From Anabaena cylindrica PCC 7122 (lineage in GTDB: Bacteria; Cyanobacteriota; Cyanobacteriia; Cyanobacteriales; Nostocaceae): 64,000 nt of DNA. The stretch is from assembly GCF_000317695.1 (NCBI RefSeq), contig NC_019771.1, positions 372,001-436,000 on the forward strand, read 5' to 3'. Below the pieces are notes generated by a model. That model did no database searches, was not told where the DNA came from, and saw nothing but the letters and a program-made list of their open reading frames with translations. The position numbers and the translations under genes are program-made. Of the stretch, positions 8,741 to 17,729 are shown in pieces (within the stretch, counting starts at the first letter, position 1; every line of letters starts with the position of its first letter).

Positions 8741-8832
8741 AGGACTTATGCAAAATGTGATCGAAAACCTGATTCTTCAGTAGCGGTAATTCATGAATTA
8801 CCGCTGCTTTCTTTGTTTTACGCGTAAGTCTT
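8741..8832. repeat. Dispersed palindromic repeat, copy 1
   Basis: AGGACTTATGCA at the left and CGCGTAAGTCTT at the right are imperfect inverted ends. In the middle, 8782-8805 is a perfect 24-base palindrome centred on TCATGA. A related element lies at 27703-27796, where the palindrome is imperfect. Confidence 0.75.
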
Positions 8833-8900
8833 ACCTGTATGGGAATAAATTTTAGAAAGCTCTGCCTATGGCTAATGCCACGCTGTATTATCAATATTTG

Positions 8901-8950
8901 TAGAGGCAGAGCCTCTGTGATGGCATTCCTAGTCAGAGACTAGGAACGAG
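8901..8950. repeat. Double-hairpin intergenic repeat
   Basis: AGAGGC-AGA-GCCTCT (8902-8916) and TTCCTAGTC-AGA-GACTAGGAA (8926-8946) are two perfect short hairpins, both with an AGA loop. The type is common between cyanobacterial genes. Confidence 0.65.
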
Positions 8951-9043
8951 ATAAACTGAGCTTATGTTGAAACTAGTGAGCAATGTGTTTTACCCAGACA
9001 ATAGTCAATTTTTTGAGTGAATTTTCAGCTTTTTTCCTCAAGT

Positions 9044-11395
9044 TTAAAAACGATAGATAATTACTTTTCCATTCATATTTTCTTCTACAAAGACTAAGTA
9101 TTCACCATTAGACCGACGAAAAGCCCGGATACCGTGGGGAATATCAACCCAGCCACTTTCTCCACCAACTTCAGGGCCAGGACCGAATTTGTGTAAGAGT
9201 TTTCCTGTTGCAGCTTTATAGACATAAACTTCTGCGGTTTTCACAGTCACTGCAAATACATAATCGCCAGCTACACTCATAGCTGCGGTAGAAATTTCTC
9301 GCTTCCCAGTAGAGTCATAGGGAACTACAGTTCGCCATTTGGGGGTGCGATTTCCTTTATTCCAATTATCAAAGCGGGCAATTTCTGATCCGACAACTCC
9401 AGTATCATCCCCAGAAGCTGGATGTTCTACGGTGAAACCTGATAAATACATAGTATCTGTTTCGGGAAAATACTCAATTCGCCGCAAATCTTTAAAGACG
9501 CTGGGAGTCTTATGTTTTTGCATGGAATTATAGGTATAAATGGGGTTGCCTTTGCTATCTAATCCCTGTAAAGGATAATGGCGAATACCATCTTCTGTTC
9601 GCAAGGTTTTCCAAACATCACCTTTGTTGTCAACCCACCAACCACCTATGTAGGGATAATCTTTGCTGCTGTCGTACTCTTTTTGATCAAATGCACCGTT
9701 TCCATTACTATCTCGCCAAATCCATTCCCCTTGGGTTGGTTGGTGGGGAGGCCAGTTCCCGTTGATAGATTTACCTTGGTCATTAGTGCCTACAAATAAC
9801 CCGGCTGGAATAGCAATTTTACCGTCTGTAGCGGGTTGAAAACGATAAATTTGCAGTAAGCTGCCAAACATATCTGTGAGGAATAAAAAAGGCTTTCCTT
9901 GAATACGACGAACAAAGGTACCATCTGGGGATGTGTGTAAACGAGGATCTTGAGGATATTTGAAAGGATTAACTGTGTAGGCTTTATAAGTCCACTGTTT
10001 ACCCACTGGTTTACTATAATCCATCAAGTATTCTTCATGCTTGGTGAATACATTTATACCATTACTTTTGGGGTCAGTATCTGCATTATCTACAAATATC
10101 AAGCCTAGTAATTGCCATTGTTGTTTTCCAGCGGCTGAAAATTTTCTTAAATCTGTGCCTGATTTGTTAAAGCCATTGTTGTTGATATAGATATTACCTG
10201 CGCTATCTGTACCGACTCCGGTAATTCCATAGAGTTTCAAGCTTTGCACTTCACCAGGGACACCGCCATAGATACCATTTTTATCGCCGAAAGTTCCTAC
10301 TTGTTTAGGGTTGCCTTTAATTGTATAAATTAGTACTTGCTGCCGGAAGCTATTGTCTGCCACTAATAGTCTATCTTGTTTGTAAAGTGCGATCGCTGTA
10401 GGGTCAACAACATCTACAATTTGTTCAGGCAATTTTTTACCCGTTTGGGAATAATGCACAACCTTCCCAGCAGTGCTACCTTTTTTATTTTGAATAATCC
10501 ATAAGTCTCCTTGTGGATCAATAGCTATTCCTCCCGGATTAGTAACTGCAAAGCTGCCCATTTTTTGCATTGTTTCAGTATTATAAATACCCACAATGTT
10601 ATCAATGGCATTACTCACAAATAGCTTATTACCTACAATTGCTAAACCAGTGACTTCACTTTTATCACTAGTAATTAACATACTTTTATCCCAGCCATTA
10701 CCGCCAGAAAAAGGTACGGGTTTTCCTGCTAAATTATAGCGTCGTACACAGTACCAAGTTTTACCTTCTGGAGGATAACCTTCTTTTCCATTATTCATCC
10801 CACTCTGAGACATAGCAAGATAAATATACTTGCTATTGACTGTCACCGCTTTACCACCAAGACGATTCCAGCCGTGAAGATCTTCTAGAAAACCAATAAC
10901 TTTACCATCTTTATATATTCCCGCTTCTCCTCCTGCTTCATCCCAGTAACTATTAGTGTAAATTTCACCATTTGCTGTTACATACATTGTTTCCACATTA
11001 TTTTGTACTCGCAACTTTCCTTTGCCAATGGTGTTACCAAGCCAAGAAGTTGTATATGTAAATGTAGGGGTTTTAGTTGTTTCCTTCTGAGAAATTTGAT
11101 TAGTAAATTCAGATGTTGGAGTGATTTCCGTAGTAGAGATCTGATTATTAACGTTAGATGTTTTAGTTGTTTCTGCTTTAGAAATTTGATTAGTAAAGTT
11201 AGATACTGTAATGCTTTTTGTCGTAGCCTGATCCATTGCCATGCCTACGAATATCGCCATTAAAACACAAGTTAAACAGAGTAAAATATTAAAAGCTATT
11301 TTTCTCTGCCAATATCTACTCTGAATTGACTTTTTTATAAATTGATTAAGTGTTTGGCGGTTTTTTTTAAGGTGTGAAATTAATATTTTGATCAT
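9044..11395 (-). CDS. Membrane-anchored NHL/beta-propeller protein of unknown function
   Basis: The 783-residue protein starts with a short basic cytoplasmic segment, a single hydrophobic segment (about residues 33-53), and a Thr/Ser-rich spacer (60-110) containing three imperfect repeats of a (F)TNQIS-x2-ETTKT unit. The rest is a long extracytoplasmic domain rich in propeller-type strands such as VTGLAIVGNKLFVSNA, GGIAIDPQGDLWIIQN and GVGTDSAGNIYINNNG. An EF-hand-like DSNGNGAFDQKE lies near residue 560. No catalytic motif is recognised. It may be a surface or cell-wall sugar-binding or scaffold protein. It lies alone between a deacetylase gene and divergent glycosyltransferases, suggesting a link to envelope polysaccharide. 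Function is unknown. Confidence 0.8.
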   Translation of the reverse strand: MIKILISHLKKNRQTLNQFIKKSIQSRYWQRKIAFNILLCLTCVLMAIFVGMAMDQATTKSITVSNFTNQISKAETTKTSNVNNQISTTEITPTSEFTNQISQKETTKTPTFTYTTSWLGNTIGKGKLRVQNNVETMYVTANGEIYTNSYWDEAGGEAGIYKDGKVIGFLEDLHGWNRLGGKAVTVNSKYIYLAMSQSGMNNGKEGYPPEGKTWYCVRRYNLAGKPVPFSGGNGWDKSMLITSDKSEVTGLAIVGNKLFVSNAIDNIVGIYNTETMQKMGSFAVTNPGGIAIDPQGDLWIIQNKKGSTAGKVVHYSQTGKKLPEQIVDVVDPTAIALYKQDRLLVADNSFRQQVLIYTIKGNPKQVGTFGDKNGIYGGVPGEVQSLKLYGITGVGTDSAGNIYINNNGFNKSGTDLRKFSAAGKQQWQLLGLIFVDNADTDPKSNGINVFTKHEEYLMDYSKPVGKQWTYKAYTVNPFKYPQDPRLHTSPDGTFVRRIQGKPFLFLTDMFGSLLQIYRFQPATDGKIAIPAGLFVGTNDQGKSINGNWPPHQPTQGEWIWRDSNGNGAFDQKEYDSSKDYPYIGGWWVDNKGDVWKTLRTEDGIRHYPLQGLDSKGNPIYTYNSMQKHKTPSVFKDLRRIEYFPETDTMYLSGFTVEHPASGDDTGVVGSEIARFDNWNKGNRTPKWRTVVPYDSTGKREISTAAMSVAGDYVFAVTVKTAEVYVYKAATGKLLHKFGPGPEVGGESGWVDIPHGIRAFRRSNGEYLVFVEENMNGKVIIYRF

Positions 11396-12276
11396 GGAAT
11401 TACTATGATTGCATATCGGCAGCTATCATTACTTTGAGATGAAGTGATGAATGTAGATGAAATTGCTATATTTAGTTTGAATTGACTAAATATTATCAAA
11501 AATGAAATTTAGCTCAAGAAATTAAAACTAATAGTTAGGGAAATCATCATAATTAGTCTTAAACTTGGCTTACAAATGTCTTTGTTGCACTTATTTACTT
11601 CATACATTCTGCCTAAATAAGATAAAATTTATCTTATTTATGCTTAGGTATTGGCAGAACACATGAATAACCTAACAAATAAATAGCATTGATTATATAT
11701 TTTCATCGAAACTTTATCAAGACTATATATTTTTTTCACAGAATAGTTATATCTAAGTGGCAAATATTATTTTTTCTGGGAAGGTAATATTTAATACAAA
11801 TCAAATATTAAATAAATTCTTTAGATAGAGGTTTTATTAATCAAAAATATTTTACACTGCCATCACAACAAATTGAGGGCAATAAAAATACTTTTGATTT
11901 TCTGGTTGACAGTCAAATTAAAATGGTTTATAAAAGAATTTTCTATCTTTTTAAAGATATTTATAAAATTGCTATATCTACCAAATTGATATACTTATTG
12001 TAGTATTCGTGAAAATGTGTAACTACTTTTCATAAAAAACTCTAAACAGAAAATTTACGTATAGTATTTTCTAGTCTAATGAAGTACAAAAATATCTGCG
12101 TCTATCTGCGTTTAAGTATTACTGCTTGTACCTCACTTGAATGGGAATTGCTATATCTAAAAAATTATTAATTTATTCAAAAATAACCTGATTTGTAATT
12201 TTTTAAAACGTAAAGAGGTTGAATTGGGTATGAAAGCGAACAGAAGTAAGCTCAATTCATGAGAGGAGAAAATTAG
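11396..12276. other. Long AT-rich intergenic region between divergent genes
   Basis: About 880 bases, very AT-rich, lying between divergently transcribed genes and so likely holding promoters in both directions. It includes the 96-bp element at 12060-12155 and a TAAATAAGATAAAATTTATCTTATTTA inverted repeat near 11615-11640 (arms AAATAAGATAAA / TTTATCTTATTT). No gene is supported. Confidence 0.55.
12060..12155. repeat. 96-bp MITE-like element, family B copy 1
   Basis: It starts TATAGTATTTTCTAG and ends ATGGGAATTGCTATA, with a core containing GAAGTACAAAA, ATCTGCGT repeats and TTGTACCTCACTT. A second copy of the same length is at 54433-54528. Its ends resemble those of family A although the cores differ. 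Confidence 0.8.
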
Positions 12277-13446
12277 GTGGGAAGTAACGAAAAAAAGATT
12301 GATTCATCATCTGCATCTATTTTAACCTTAGGAACAGGTTGGTTTCCTAAAAATCCAGGAGGATTAGAAAGGTATATTTATGAACTAACTCATAAATTAG
12401 CTGCAAATCAAGACCGGATAGAATTATGTGGAGTTGGTCTACCAAATGCTGAAGCAGATACACCAGTTAAATTAACTAATTTAGCATCTCCTGATAGTCT
12501 AATTTGGCAGAGGTTATGGTCAATTCGTTCTAATTTTCAAAAAACAAGATTAGATAAACCTGATGCTATTAATCTGCATTTTGCATTATATAGCTTTCCC
12601 ATTTTAGATCTTTTACCTAAAGAAGTACCAATCACTTTTAATTTTCATGGTCCTTGGGCTTCGGAAAGTCAAGAAGAAGTAGCAAATCAGAAACTTAGTA
12701 TTTGGCTAAAGCAGCAGTTAATAGAAAAAAAGACTTATGACCGATGCGATCGCTTTATTGTTCTTAGCAAAGCATTTGGTCATATCTTACATCAAAAATA
12801 TCAAGTTTCTTGGGACAAAATTCATATTATTCCTGGTGGAGTAGATATTCATCATTTTCAAAATAATTTATCGCGACAACAGGCTAGAAAACAACTCAGT
12901 TGGCCAAATAACAATCCCATCTTATTCACATCTCGTCGCCTTGTTCATCGTATGGGAATTGACAAATTATTGCAAGCAGTAGCGGCAATTAAACCAAAAA
13001 TTCCTGATATTTGGTTAGCAATAGCTGGACGTGGACATATTCAAACTTTATTACAAAAACAGGCTCAAGAATTAGGTTTAGAAAATAATGTTAAATTTTT
13101 AGGTTTTTTACCAGATGAACAGTTACCAATTGCCTACCAAGCGGCTGACTTAACTGTTATGCCTAGTCAATCTTTTGAAGGTTTTGGATTAGCAATTCTT
13201 GAATCTTTAGCTTGTGGTACTCCTGTTGTCTGTACTCCTGTGGGAGGAATGCCAGAAATTTTACAACAATTTTCACCGGAATTAATTACTGATGATATTA
13301 GTACTAAAAGTATTGGAGAAAAATTAGAACAGGTATTGTTAGAAAAAATTTATTTACCTTCTAGAGAACAATGTCGTCATTATACAACTACAAATTATGA
13401 TTGGAATCATATTTCTCAAAAGGTACGACAAATTTTATTAAATTAA
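12277..13446 (+). CDS. Glycosyltransferase family 4
   Basis: A 389-residue GT-B enzyme beginning at GTG 12277, supported by GAGAGGAG about 10 bases upstream. The N-terminus has LGTGWFPKNPGGLERY, the Gly-rich acceptor loop of GT4 enzymes; FILSK-like RFIVLSKAF and VIPGGVD-like IIPGGVD mark the inter-domain region; FEGFGLAILESLACGTPV (about 298-315) carries the donor-binding E-x7-E. It probably acts in the cytoplasm on a lipid-linked glycan. A second GT4 gene follows 132 bases downstream in the same direction, likely the same transcript. Specificity is unknown. Confidence 0.9.
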   Translation: MGSNEKKIDSSSASILTLGTGWFPKNPGGLERYIYELTHKLAANQDRIELCGVGLPNAEADTPVKLTNLASPDSLIWQRLWSIRSNFQKTRLDKPDAINLHFALYSFPILDLLPKEVPITFNFHGPWASESQEEVANQKLSIWLKQQLIEKKTYDRCDRFIVLSKAFGHILHQKYQVSWDKIHIIPGGVDIHHFQNNLSRQQARKQLSWPNNNPILFTSRRLVHRMGIDKLLQAVAAIKPKIPDIWLAIAGRGHIQTLLQKQAQELGLENNVKFLGFLPDEQLPIAYQAADLTVMPSQSFEGFGLAILESLACGTPVVCTPVGGMPEILQQFSPELITDDISTKSIGEKLEQVLLEKIYLPSREQCRHYTTTNYDWNHISQKVRQILLN

Positions 13447-13578
13447 ATTTGGAATATGACTACAATTTTCATAGGTATCTGTTAAAAAATGTGTGTACAT
13501 TTTTAGACATATTTCAATTTGGCTACTGTCTTTATATAAAGAAATTAAAATCGGGTTTTAGTCTTTTTAGGAGTTTAC

Positions 13579-14733
13579 ATGAAAATTTTTTTCTTAGACC
13601 AAAGTGGTAAACCAGGTGGTGCAGAATTATGTTTATTAGATATTGCTAAACCCTATTCTGAAAGCTCACTTGTTGGTTTATTTGCAGATGGTGATTTTAG
13701 AAAATTATTACAACAACATCAAATCCCCGTAGAAGTTTTAACAACTCAATCGCTTCCAGTTCATAAACAAAGTAGTTTATTACAAGCGATAGGTAGTTTA
13801 GGAAAGCTTGCACCATTAATTAATAAAGTAGTTCAACGTGCTAGAGAATATGATTTAATTTATGCTAATACTCAAAAAGCCTTAGTTGTTGGTGCAGTAG
13901 CGAGTTTTTTAGCTCGTCGTCCCTTGGTTTATCATTTACATGATATTCTTTCCCTAGAACACTTTAGCCAAACTAATCTGCGGGTTGCAGTTACTTTAGT
14001 AAATCAGTTTGCTTCATTAGTAATTGCTAATTCCCAAGCTAGTAAAATAGCATTTTTAGAAGCAGGAGGAAACCCAGATATTATTGAAGTTGTTTATAAT
14101 GGATTTGCAGCAACTAATTACCAAGTTCCTGAAACTGATGTTATAAACCTCAGGAAAAAATTAGGATTAGAAGAAAAATTTATTGTTGGACACTTTAGTC
14201 GGCTTTCTCCTTGGAAAGGACAGCATATTTTAATTAGCGCCCTAGCTGAATGTCCGCAAGATGTGATAGTTATGTTAGTAGGTGATGCTTTGTTTGGTGA
14301 GCAGGAATATGTGCAAGAATTACACCAAAAAGTTACTGCATTGGGACTGGAAAATCAGGTTAAATTTTTAGGATTTCGCTCGGATATCCCCCAATTAATG
14401 ACTATGTGCGATTTAGTAGCTCATACTTCGACTGCACCTGAACCTTTTGGAAGGGTTATCGTTGAAGCTATGCTGTGCGGTAAACCTGTCGTTGCTGCTA
14501 AAGCAGGAGGAGTAATGGAGTTAGTAGAAGATGGAATTAATGGTTTTTTAGTTACACCCAATAACCCCCAGGAATTAGCACAGGTGATTAATACTTGTAT
14601 TAATGAAACCACAAGAACTGCGACTATTGCTAATAATGCTAGAATTAATGCTAGTGAGCGTTTTGATGTGACAACTATTAATCAACAAATTGCCCAATTA
14701 TTGAATTTATACTGCAAACGGTTCATAGTTTAA
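13579..14733 (+). CDS. Glycosyltransferase family 4
   Basis: A 384-residue GT4 enzyme with DQSGKPGGAEL as the N-terminal Gly-rich loop, YNGF and HFSRLSPWKGQHIL in the middle, and PEPFGRVIVEAMLCGKPV (about residues 287-304) with the E-x7-E motif. AGGAG 6-10 bases before ATG 13579 supports the start. It follows another GT4 gene, so the pair probably extends one polysaccharide. The last codons (from about 14709) and the stop lie inside a dispersed repeat also found inverted at 49285-49415, so the C-terminal YCKRFIV tail was probably donated by that repeat. Confidence 0.9.
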   Translation: MKIFFLDQSGKPGGAELCLLDIAKPYSESSLVGLFADGDFRKLLQQHQIPVEVLTTQSLPVHKQSSLLQAIGSLGKLAPLINKVVQRAREYDLIYANTQKALVVGAVASFLARRPLVYHLHDILSLEHFSQTNLRVAVTLVNQFASLVIANSQASKIAFLEAGGNPDIIEVVYNGFAATNYQVPETDVINLRKKLGLEEKFIVGHFSRLSPWKGQHILISALAECPQDVIVMLVGDALFGEQEYVQELHQKVTALGLENQVKFLGFRSDIPQLMTMCDLVAHTSTAPEPFGRVIVEAMLCGKPVVAAKAGGVMELVEDGINGFLVTPNNPQELAQVINTCINETTRTATIANNARINASERFDVTTINQQIAQLLNLYCKRFIV

Positions 14734-14830
14734 CTAACTCTCCAAACCTCTCCCCGTGAACGGAAAGAGGCTTTGAAGTTGTTCTTTGTATTATCAAAAA
14801 GTCAAATTTCTAGCCGTTTTGAGTATAGTA
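14709..14830 (+). repeat. Dispersed repeat overlapping the 3' end of a glycosyltransferase
   Basis: The run from ATACTGCAAACGGTTCATAG through the CTCCAAACCTCTCCCCG block to TTTCTAGCCGTTTTGAGTATAGT is matched in reverse orientation at 49285-49415 with scattered differences. The G/C-rich middle forms a hairpin in the other copy but is degraded here. The glycosyltransferase stop codon is inside it. Confidence 0.75.
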
Positions 14831-14874
14831 ATTAAACCTAAAATACAATGAGCGATTCTAGACGAAAATAATGA

Positions 14875-14893
14875 AGCCCGCATATTACGGGCT
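14875..14893 (-). terminator. Hairpin after the small hypothetical gene
   Basis: AGCCCG-N7-CGGGCT lies about 20 bases beyond the stop of the minus-strand gene, followed on that strand by TCATTATTTTCG. It is a plausible but weak intrinsic terminator. Confidence 0.45.
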
Positions 14894-14914
14894 ATATTAG
14901 GTGGTAGAACTAAT

Positions 14915-15199
14915 TTATGCTGCTTCCCGTCTTTGTGAAGAAATATTCACTTCCGGAAAAGGAAGGGAAAGCTGTTCTGCTGGTGAAACTGTTGCTTCTT
15001 CTAACACTGTAACTTGAATGTTGACACTGACTAAATAATTACCTGTATCCGCACCCACTGCTTCAGCAATTAACTTGGCAATATCTGGACGTTTTGCGGT
15101 TAACGGATCACGTAAAATATATCTATCCCATTCATGCTTTGCAGTTGGATTAAGATTGAGAATGTAGTGTTTCATCATAAGATTAACCGTTAAATCCAT
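14915..15199 (-). CDS. Conserved-looking hypothetical protein
   Basis: The protein is 94 residues from ATG 15199, or 86-87 if it starts at the adjacent ATGs at 15178/15175 (MKHYILNLNPTAKHEWD). It is soluble, with a charged start, a helix-like DPLTAKRPDIAKLIAEAVG, then a beta-rich YLVSVNIQVTVLEE and a polar tail. No domain is recognised. Composition and codon pattern look like a real gene, and a hairpin follows its stop. It is divergent from the downstream GTPase gene. No function is proposed. Confidence 0.65.
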   Translation of the reverse strand: MDLTVNLMMKHYILNLNPTAKHEWDRYILRDPLTAKRPDIAKLIAEAVGADTGNYLVSVNIQVTVLEEATVSPAEQLSLPFPEVNISSQRREAA

Positions 15200-15663
15200 C
15201 TTCTAGAAGGCTTTTAGAGGTAGGAGTTACGCAACAGGAATATTAGTAGGGTGCGTTAGATGTCGAAAATCTGTTGATACTAACCAATTTATAGGTCTGG
15301 CCTATCCTACAAGAGACATTTGCGTAAGTCCTGAGAAAGTGGATGCTATAAGGCTATTATAGTACATTAGTACTATTTTGGCAAGAGAGGAGAATAGCTT
15401 TTTGAGATTTTCCTAGTTTTGAGGAGTAAACAGGCGTAAAACTTAGGAATTACTAATCTTTTTAGGTTCGATACTGCTTTTTTAAACTATCCAACTTCGA
15501 TTCCTGGGTGTAGACGATTTCAGTAAATGTCAAGATTCTGGTAAAAGTTGGGATAATGAAGATAGTCCTACGTTCTGAATAGAAATTTCTCAAGGTGATC
15601 CAAGCGGTGAAAAAAGTAGAAATTTCGATATAAATGAATATATAAACCTTTGTTTGTTTCACT
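15200..15663. other. Intergenic region with a TAGGACTTACGCA-type repeat
   Basis: It contains the repeat at 15221-15333 and otherwise AT-rich sequence leading into the TTG start of the GTPase. A 66-codon open frame on the minus strand (15462-15662) has a composition unlike a protein and is not called. Confidence 0.55.
15221..15333. repeat. Inverted-repeat element with GTTACGCA / TGCGTAAGTCCT ends
   Basis: The left end TAGGAGTTACGCAA and right end TTTGCGTAAGTCCTG form imperfect inverted repeats. Inside is TAGGGTGCGTTAGATGTC, a common cyanobacterial repeat core. The related element at 42980-43182 has perfect ends. Confidence 0.7.
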
Positions 15664-17058
15664 TTGTCCCAACCTAACGCAGTGCGTAATCTGCAAGAAA
15701 CTCATTTAAACCGCGCCCGTGCTAGTCTTAGACAAGCACTATCTTGGTATGGATATCTCCGCAAGTCTGGACAGCTATCATCTAAACCAGAATTGGCAAG
15801 TTTGGTAAAACCAGAAATAGAAGCTTTAACTGCCACACTCAACAAGCTAGACTCTAATGTGATTAGAATTGCGGCTTTTGGTTTGGTGAGTCGTGGGAAG
15901 TCTGCGGTTTTAAATTCTTTGCTGGGGGAAAAAATCCTTCAAACTGGCCCCCTCAATGGTGTAACTCAGTGGCCTCGTTCTATTCGTTGGAAACCAGGGG
16001 GAAAGGTTTTAGTTGAATTAATTGATACTCCTGGATTGGATGAAATTGAGGGGGAATCAAGGGCGCAAATGGCGCGAGATGTAGCACGTCAGGCTGATTT
16101 GATTTTGTTTGTTGTCTCCGGTGATATTACTAGAATTGAGTATCAAGGGTTACTGGAATTACGCCAAGCTCAAAAACCCCTGATTTTGGTGTTTAATAAA
16201 ATTGATTTATACCCAGAAGTAGATAGAAAAGCTATTTACAAAAATTTACAGCAATTGGGGGCAGGAAATCCCCAAGCTAAACCTTTATTACCTGATGAAA
16301 TTGTAATGGTAGCGGCTGAACCTGCACCAATGGAGGTGAGGGTGGAATATGCAGATGGGAATGTGAGTTATGAATGGGAAACGCCACTACCACAGGTTGA
16401 GGAACTTAAGCAAACTATACTTAATATACTAAATCGGGAAGGGCGATCGCTCTTAGCTTTAAATGCACTCCTGCAAGCACGGGACTCAGAAGTATCCATA
16501 GCTCAAAAAACCATTGATTTACGCCAAAAAGAGGCAGAAGATATCATTTGGAAATTTAGCAAATATAAAGCTCTTGCGATCGCTTTAAATCCTATTCCTG
16601 TTTTAGATGTTATTGGTGGGGCAATTACCGATTTAGCTTTAATTCGTTCTTTAGCTAGATTCTACGGTTTACCAATGACTAGCTATGAAGCTACTAACCT
16701 CTTAAAAACCATTTTATTCAGTTCTGGCGGTTTATTGTTGGGAGAAATAGGCAGTAGTTTAATGTTAGGTTTAGGCAATAGTACTGCTATTCTAGCCAGT
16801 GGTGATAGTCCTCTGAATATTACTACTTTTGCTGGCGGTGCGTTAGCGAAGCTCACCGGAGGTATTGCTCAAGCTGGTATTGCCGGCTATGGTTCTTATA
16901 CTATTGGTAAAGCTGCACAGGTATATTTAGAAAAAGGCTGTACCTGGGGACAGTTAGGTGCTAGTACCGTTATTCAAGAGATTTTATCTCAAGTTGATAA
17001 AAATACAATTTTGTACCGGTTGCGAGCAGAATTAGGGGGGAAATTCGGCGAATTTTGA
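15664..17058 (+). CDS. GTPase with C-terminal DUF697-like membrane domain
   Basis: The 464-residue protein has a helical N-terminus, then an Era-like G domain: P-loop GLVSRGKS (73-80), switch-II DTPG (121-124) and NKID (178-181). After about residue 290 comes a helical segment and a DUF697-like region with NPIPVLDVIGGAITDLALI and several Gly/Ala-rich hydrophobic stretches that could sit in the membrane. Proteins of this type are thought to act at membranes, but a precise role is not established. The start is TTG 15664, giving the MSQPNAVRN beginning; no strong ribosome site is seen. It is monocistronic. Confidence is high for a GTPase and low for its process. Confidence 0.87.
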   Translation: MSQPNAVRNLQETHLNRARASLRQALSWYGYLRKSGQLSSKPELASLVKPEIEALTATLNKLDSNVIRIAAFGLVSRGKSAVLNSLLGEKILQTGPLNGVTQWPRSIRWKPGGKVLVELIDTPGLDEIEGESRAQMARDVARQADLILFVVSGDITRIEYQGLLELRQAQKPLILVFNKIDLYPEVDRKAIYKNLQQLGAGNPQAKPLLPDEIVMVAAEPAPMEVRVEYADGNVSYEWETPLPQVEELKQTILNILNREGRSLLALNALLQARDSEVSIAQKTIDLRQKEAEDIIWKFSKYKALAIALNPIPVLDVIGGAITDLALIRSLARFYGLPMTSYEATNLLKTILFSSGGLLLGEIGSSLMLGLGNSTAILASGDSPLNITTFAGGALAKLTGGIAQAGIAGYGSYTIGKAAQVYLEKGCTWGQLGASTVIQEILSQVDKNTILYRLRAELGGKFGEF

Positions 17059-17453
17059 AAAATTGATATGAAGTTGCATAGAATTAAAATATCAAGAATA
17101 ATTGACCGCAGATAAACGCAGATAAAAATAGATAATTCAATTGATATCATTATTCTGTGCAGCCTCACATAAAATTGGTATTAATTAAATTGCAATTTAA
17201 AACAAGTAAAAACTTAATAAAATCTTCCACCAATAAAATAGTTGTCTCTATATTTTCGTTACACAAACAGTATAGAGATTAACTAAAAAGTATTTTTTGA
17301 ATTGTTACCTTTGATCAGAGTTCAACAAAGTCTAAAAATTACTAAGATGCTGAAACCATCTTATTTTGTAGAGCTGATCTAAACGGAAAGTGTGAGCTTC
17401 CTGATACTAAAGGCAGCTATCAGTCAATATTTATCTCAACAGGTGAAAGTATC
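17059..17453. other. Intergenic region upstream of the CP12-like gene
   Basis: AT-rich. It contains a GCAGATAAACGCAGATAAA direct repeat near 17107 related to the ATCTGCGT core of family B elements. It presumably holds the CP12-like promoter. No gene or RNA is recognised. Confidence 0.5.
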
Positions 17454-17729
17454 ATGACATCTTTAGATGGAGTTCAAGCTGCTATTAACTCCGGTAAAAA
17501 TAGCACTCAAACAATTGAAGAAGCGATTCTCGAAGCAATTGTTGAAGCTCGTGCAACCTGTGAGGAAAATGGAAGTAATTCCCCTAATTGTGCAGTAGCT
17601 TGGGATATTGTCGAAGAATTGCAAGCCGAAAAAGCACATCAAAAACAGGCACAACATCACAAAACTTCTCTAGAAAGCTATTGTGAGATGTATCCAGATG
17701 CTTTGGAGTGCCTTATCTACGACGTATAA
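17454..17729 (+). CDS. CP12-family protein (variant with N-terminal extension)
   Basis: The 91-residue protein has the CP12 pattern: a first Cys pair C36-x9-C46, then AWDIVEELQAE (the CP12 core helix), and a second Cys pair C77-x8-C86 near the C-terminus. CP12 bridges glyceraldehyde-3-phosphate dehydrogenase and phosphoribulokinase and switches off the Calvin cycle in the dark when its disulfides form. The C-terminus reads ECLIYDV, whereas classic CP12 ends EC(R)xY(D/E)(D/N), so the Arg and terminal acidic residue that contact GAPDH are changed. About 18 extra residues precede the usual start. It may be a divergent paralogue with an altered partner. AGGTG lies upstream of the ATG. Confidence 0.85.
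   Translation: MTSLDGVQAAINSGKNSTQTIEEAILEAIVEARATCEENGSNSPNCAVAWDIVEELQAEKAHQKQAQHHKTSLESYCEMYPDALECLIYDV

Larger units (their letters stand above)
8396..9043. other. AT-rich intergenic region
   Basis: It contains the palindromic element 8741-8832 and a second small repeat at 8901-8950 with two hairpins. No protein-coding frame with a credible start was found. Confidence 0.6.

Noticed and set aside
14421..14612. Minus-strand open frame inside the glycosyltransferase gene
   Set aside because: Antisense shadow of a clear GT4 coding sequence.
15462..15662. 66-codon minus-strand open frame upstream of the GTPase
   Set aside because: AT-driven composition, no start signal, and it occupies the GTPase promoter region.
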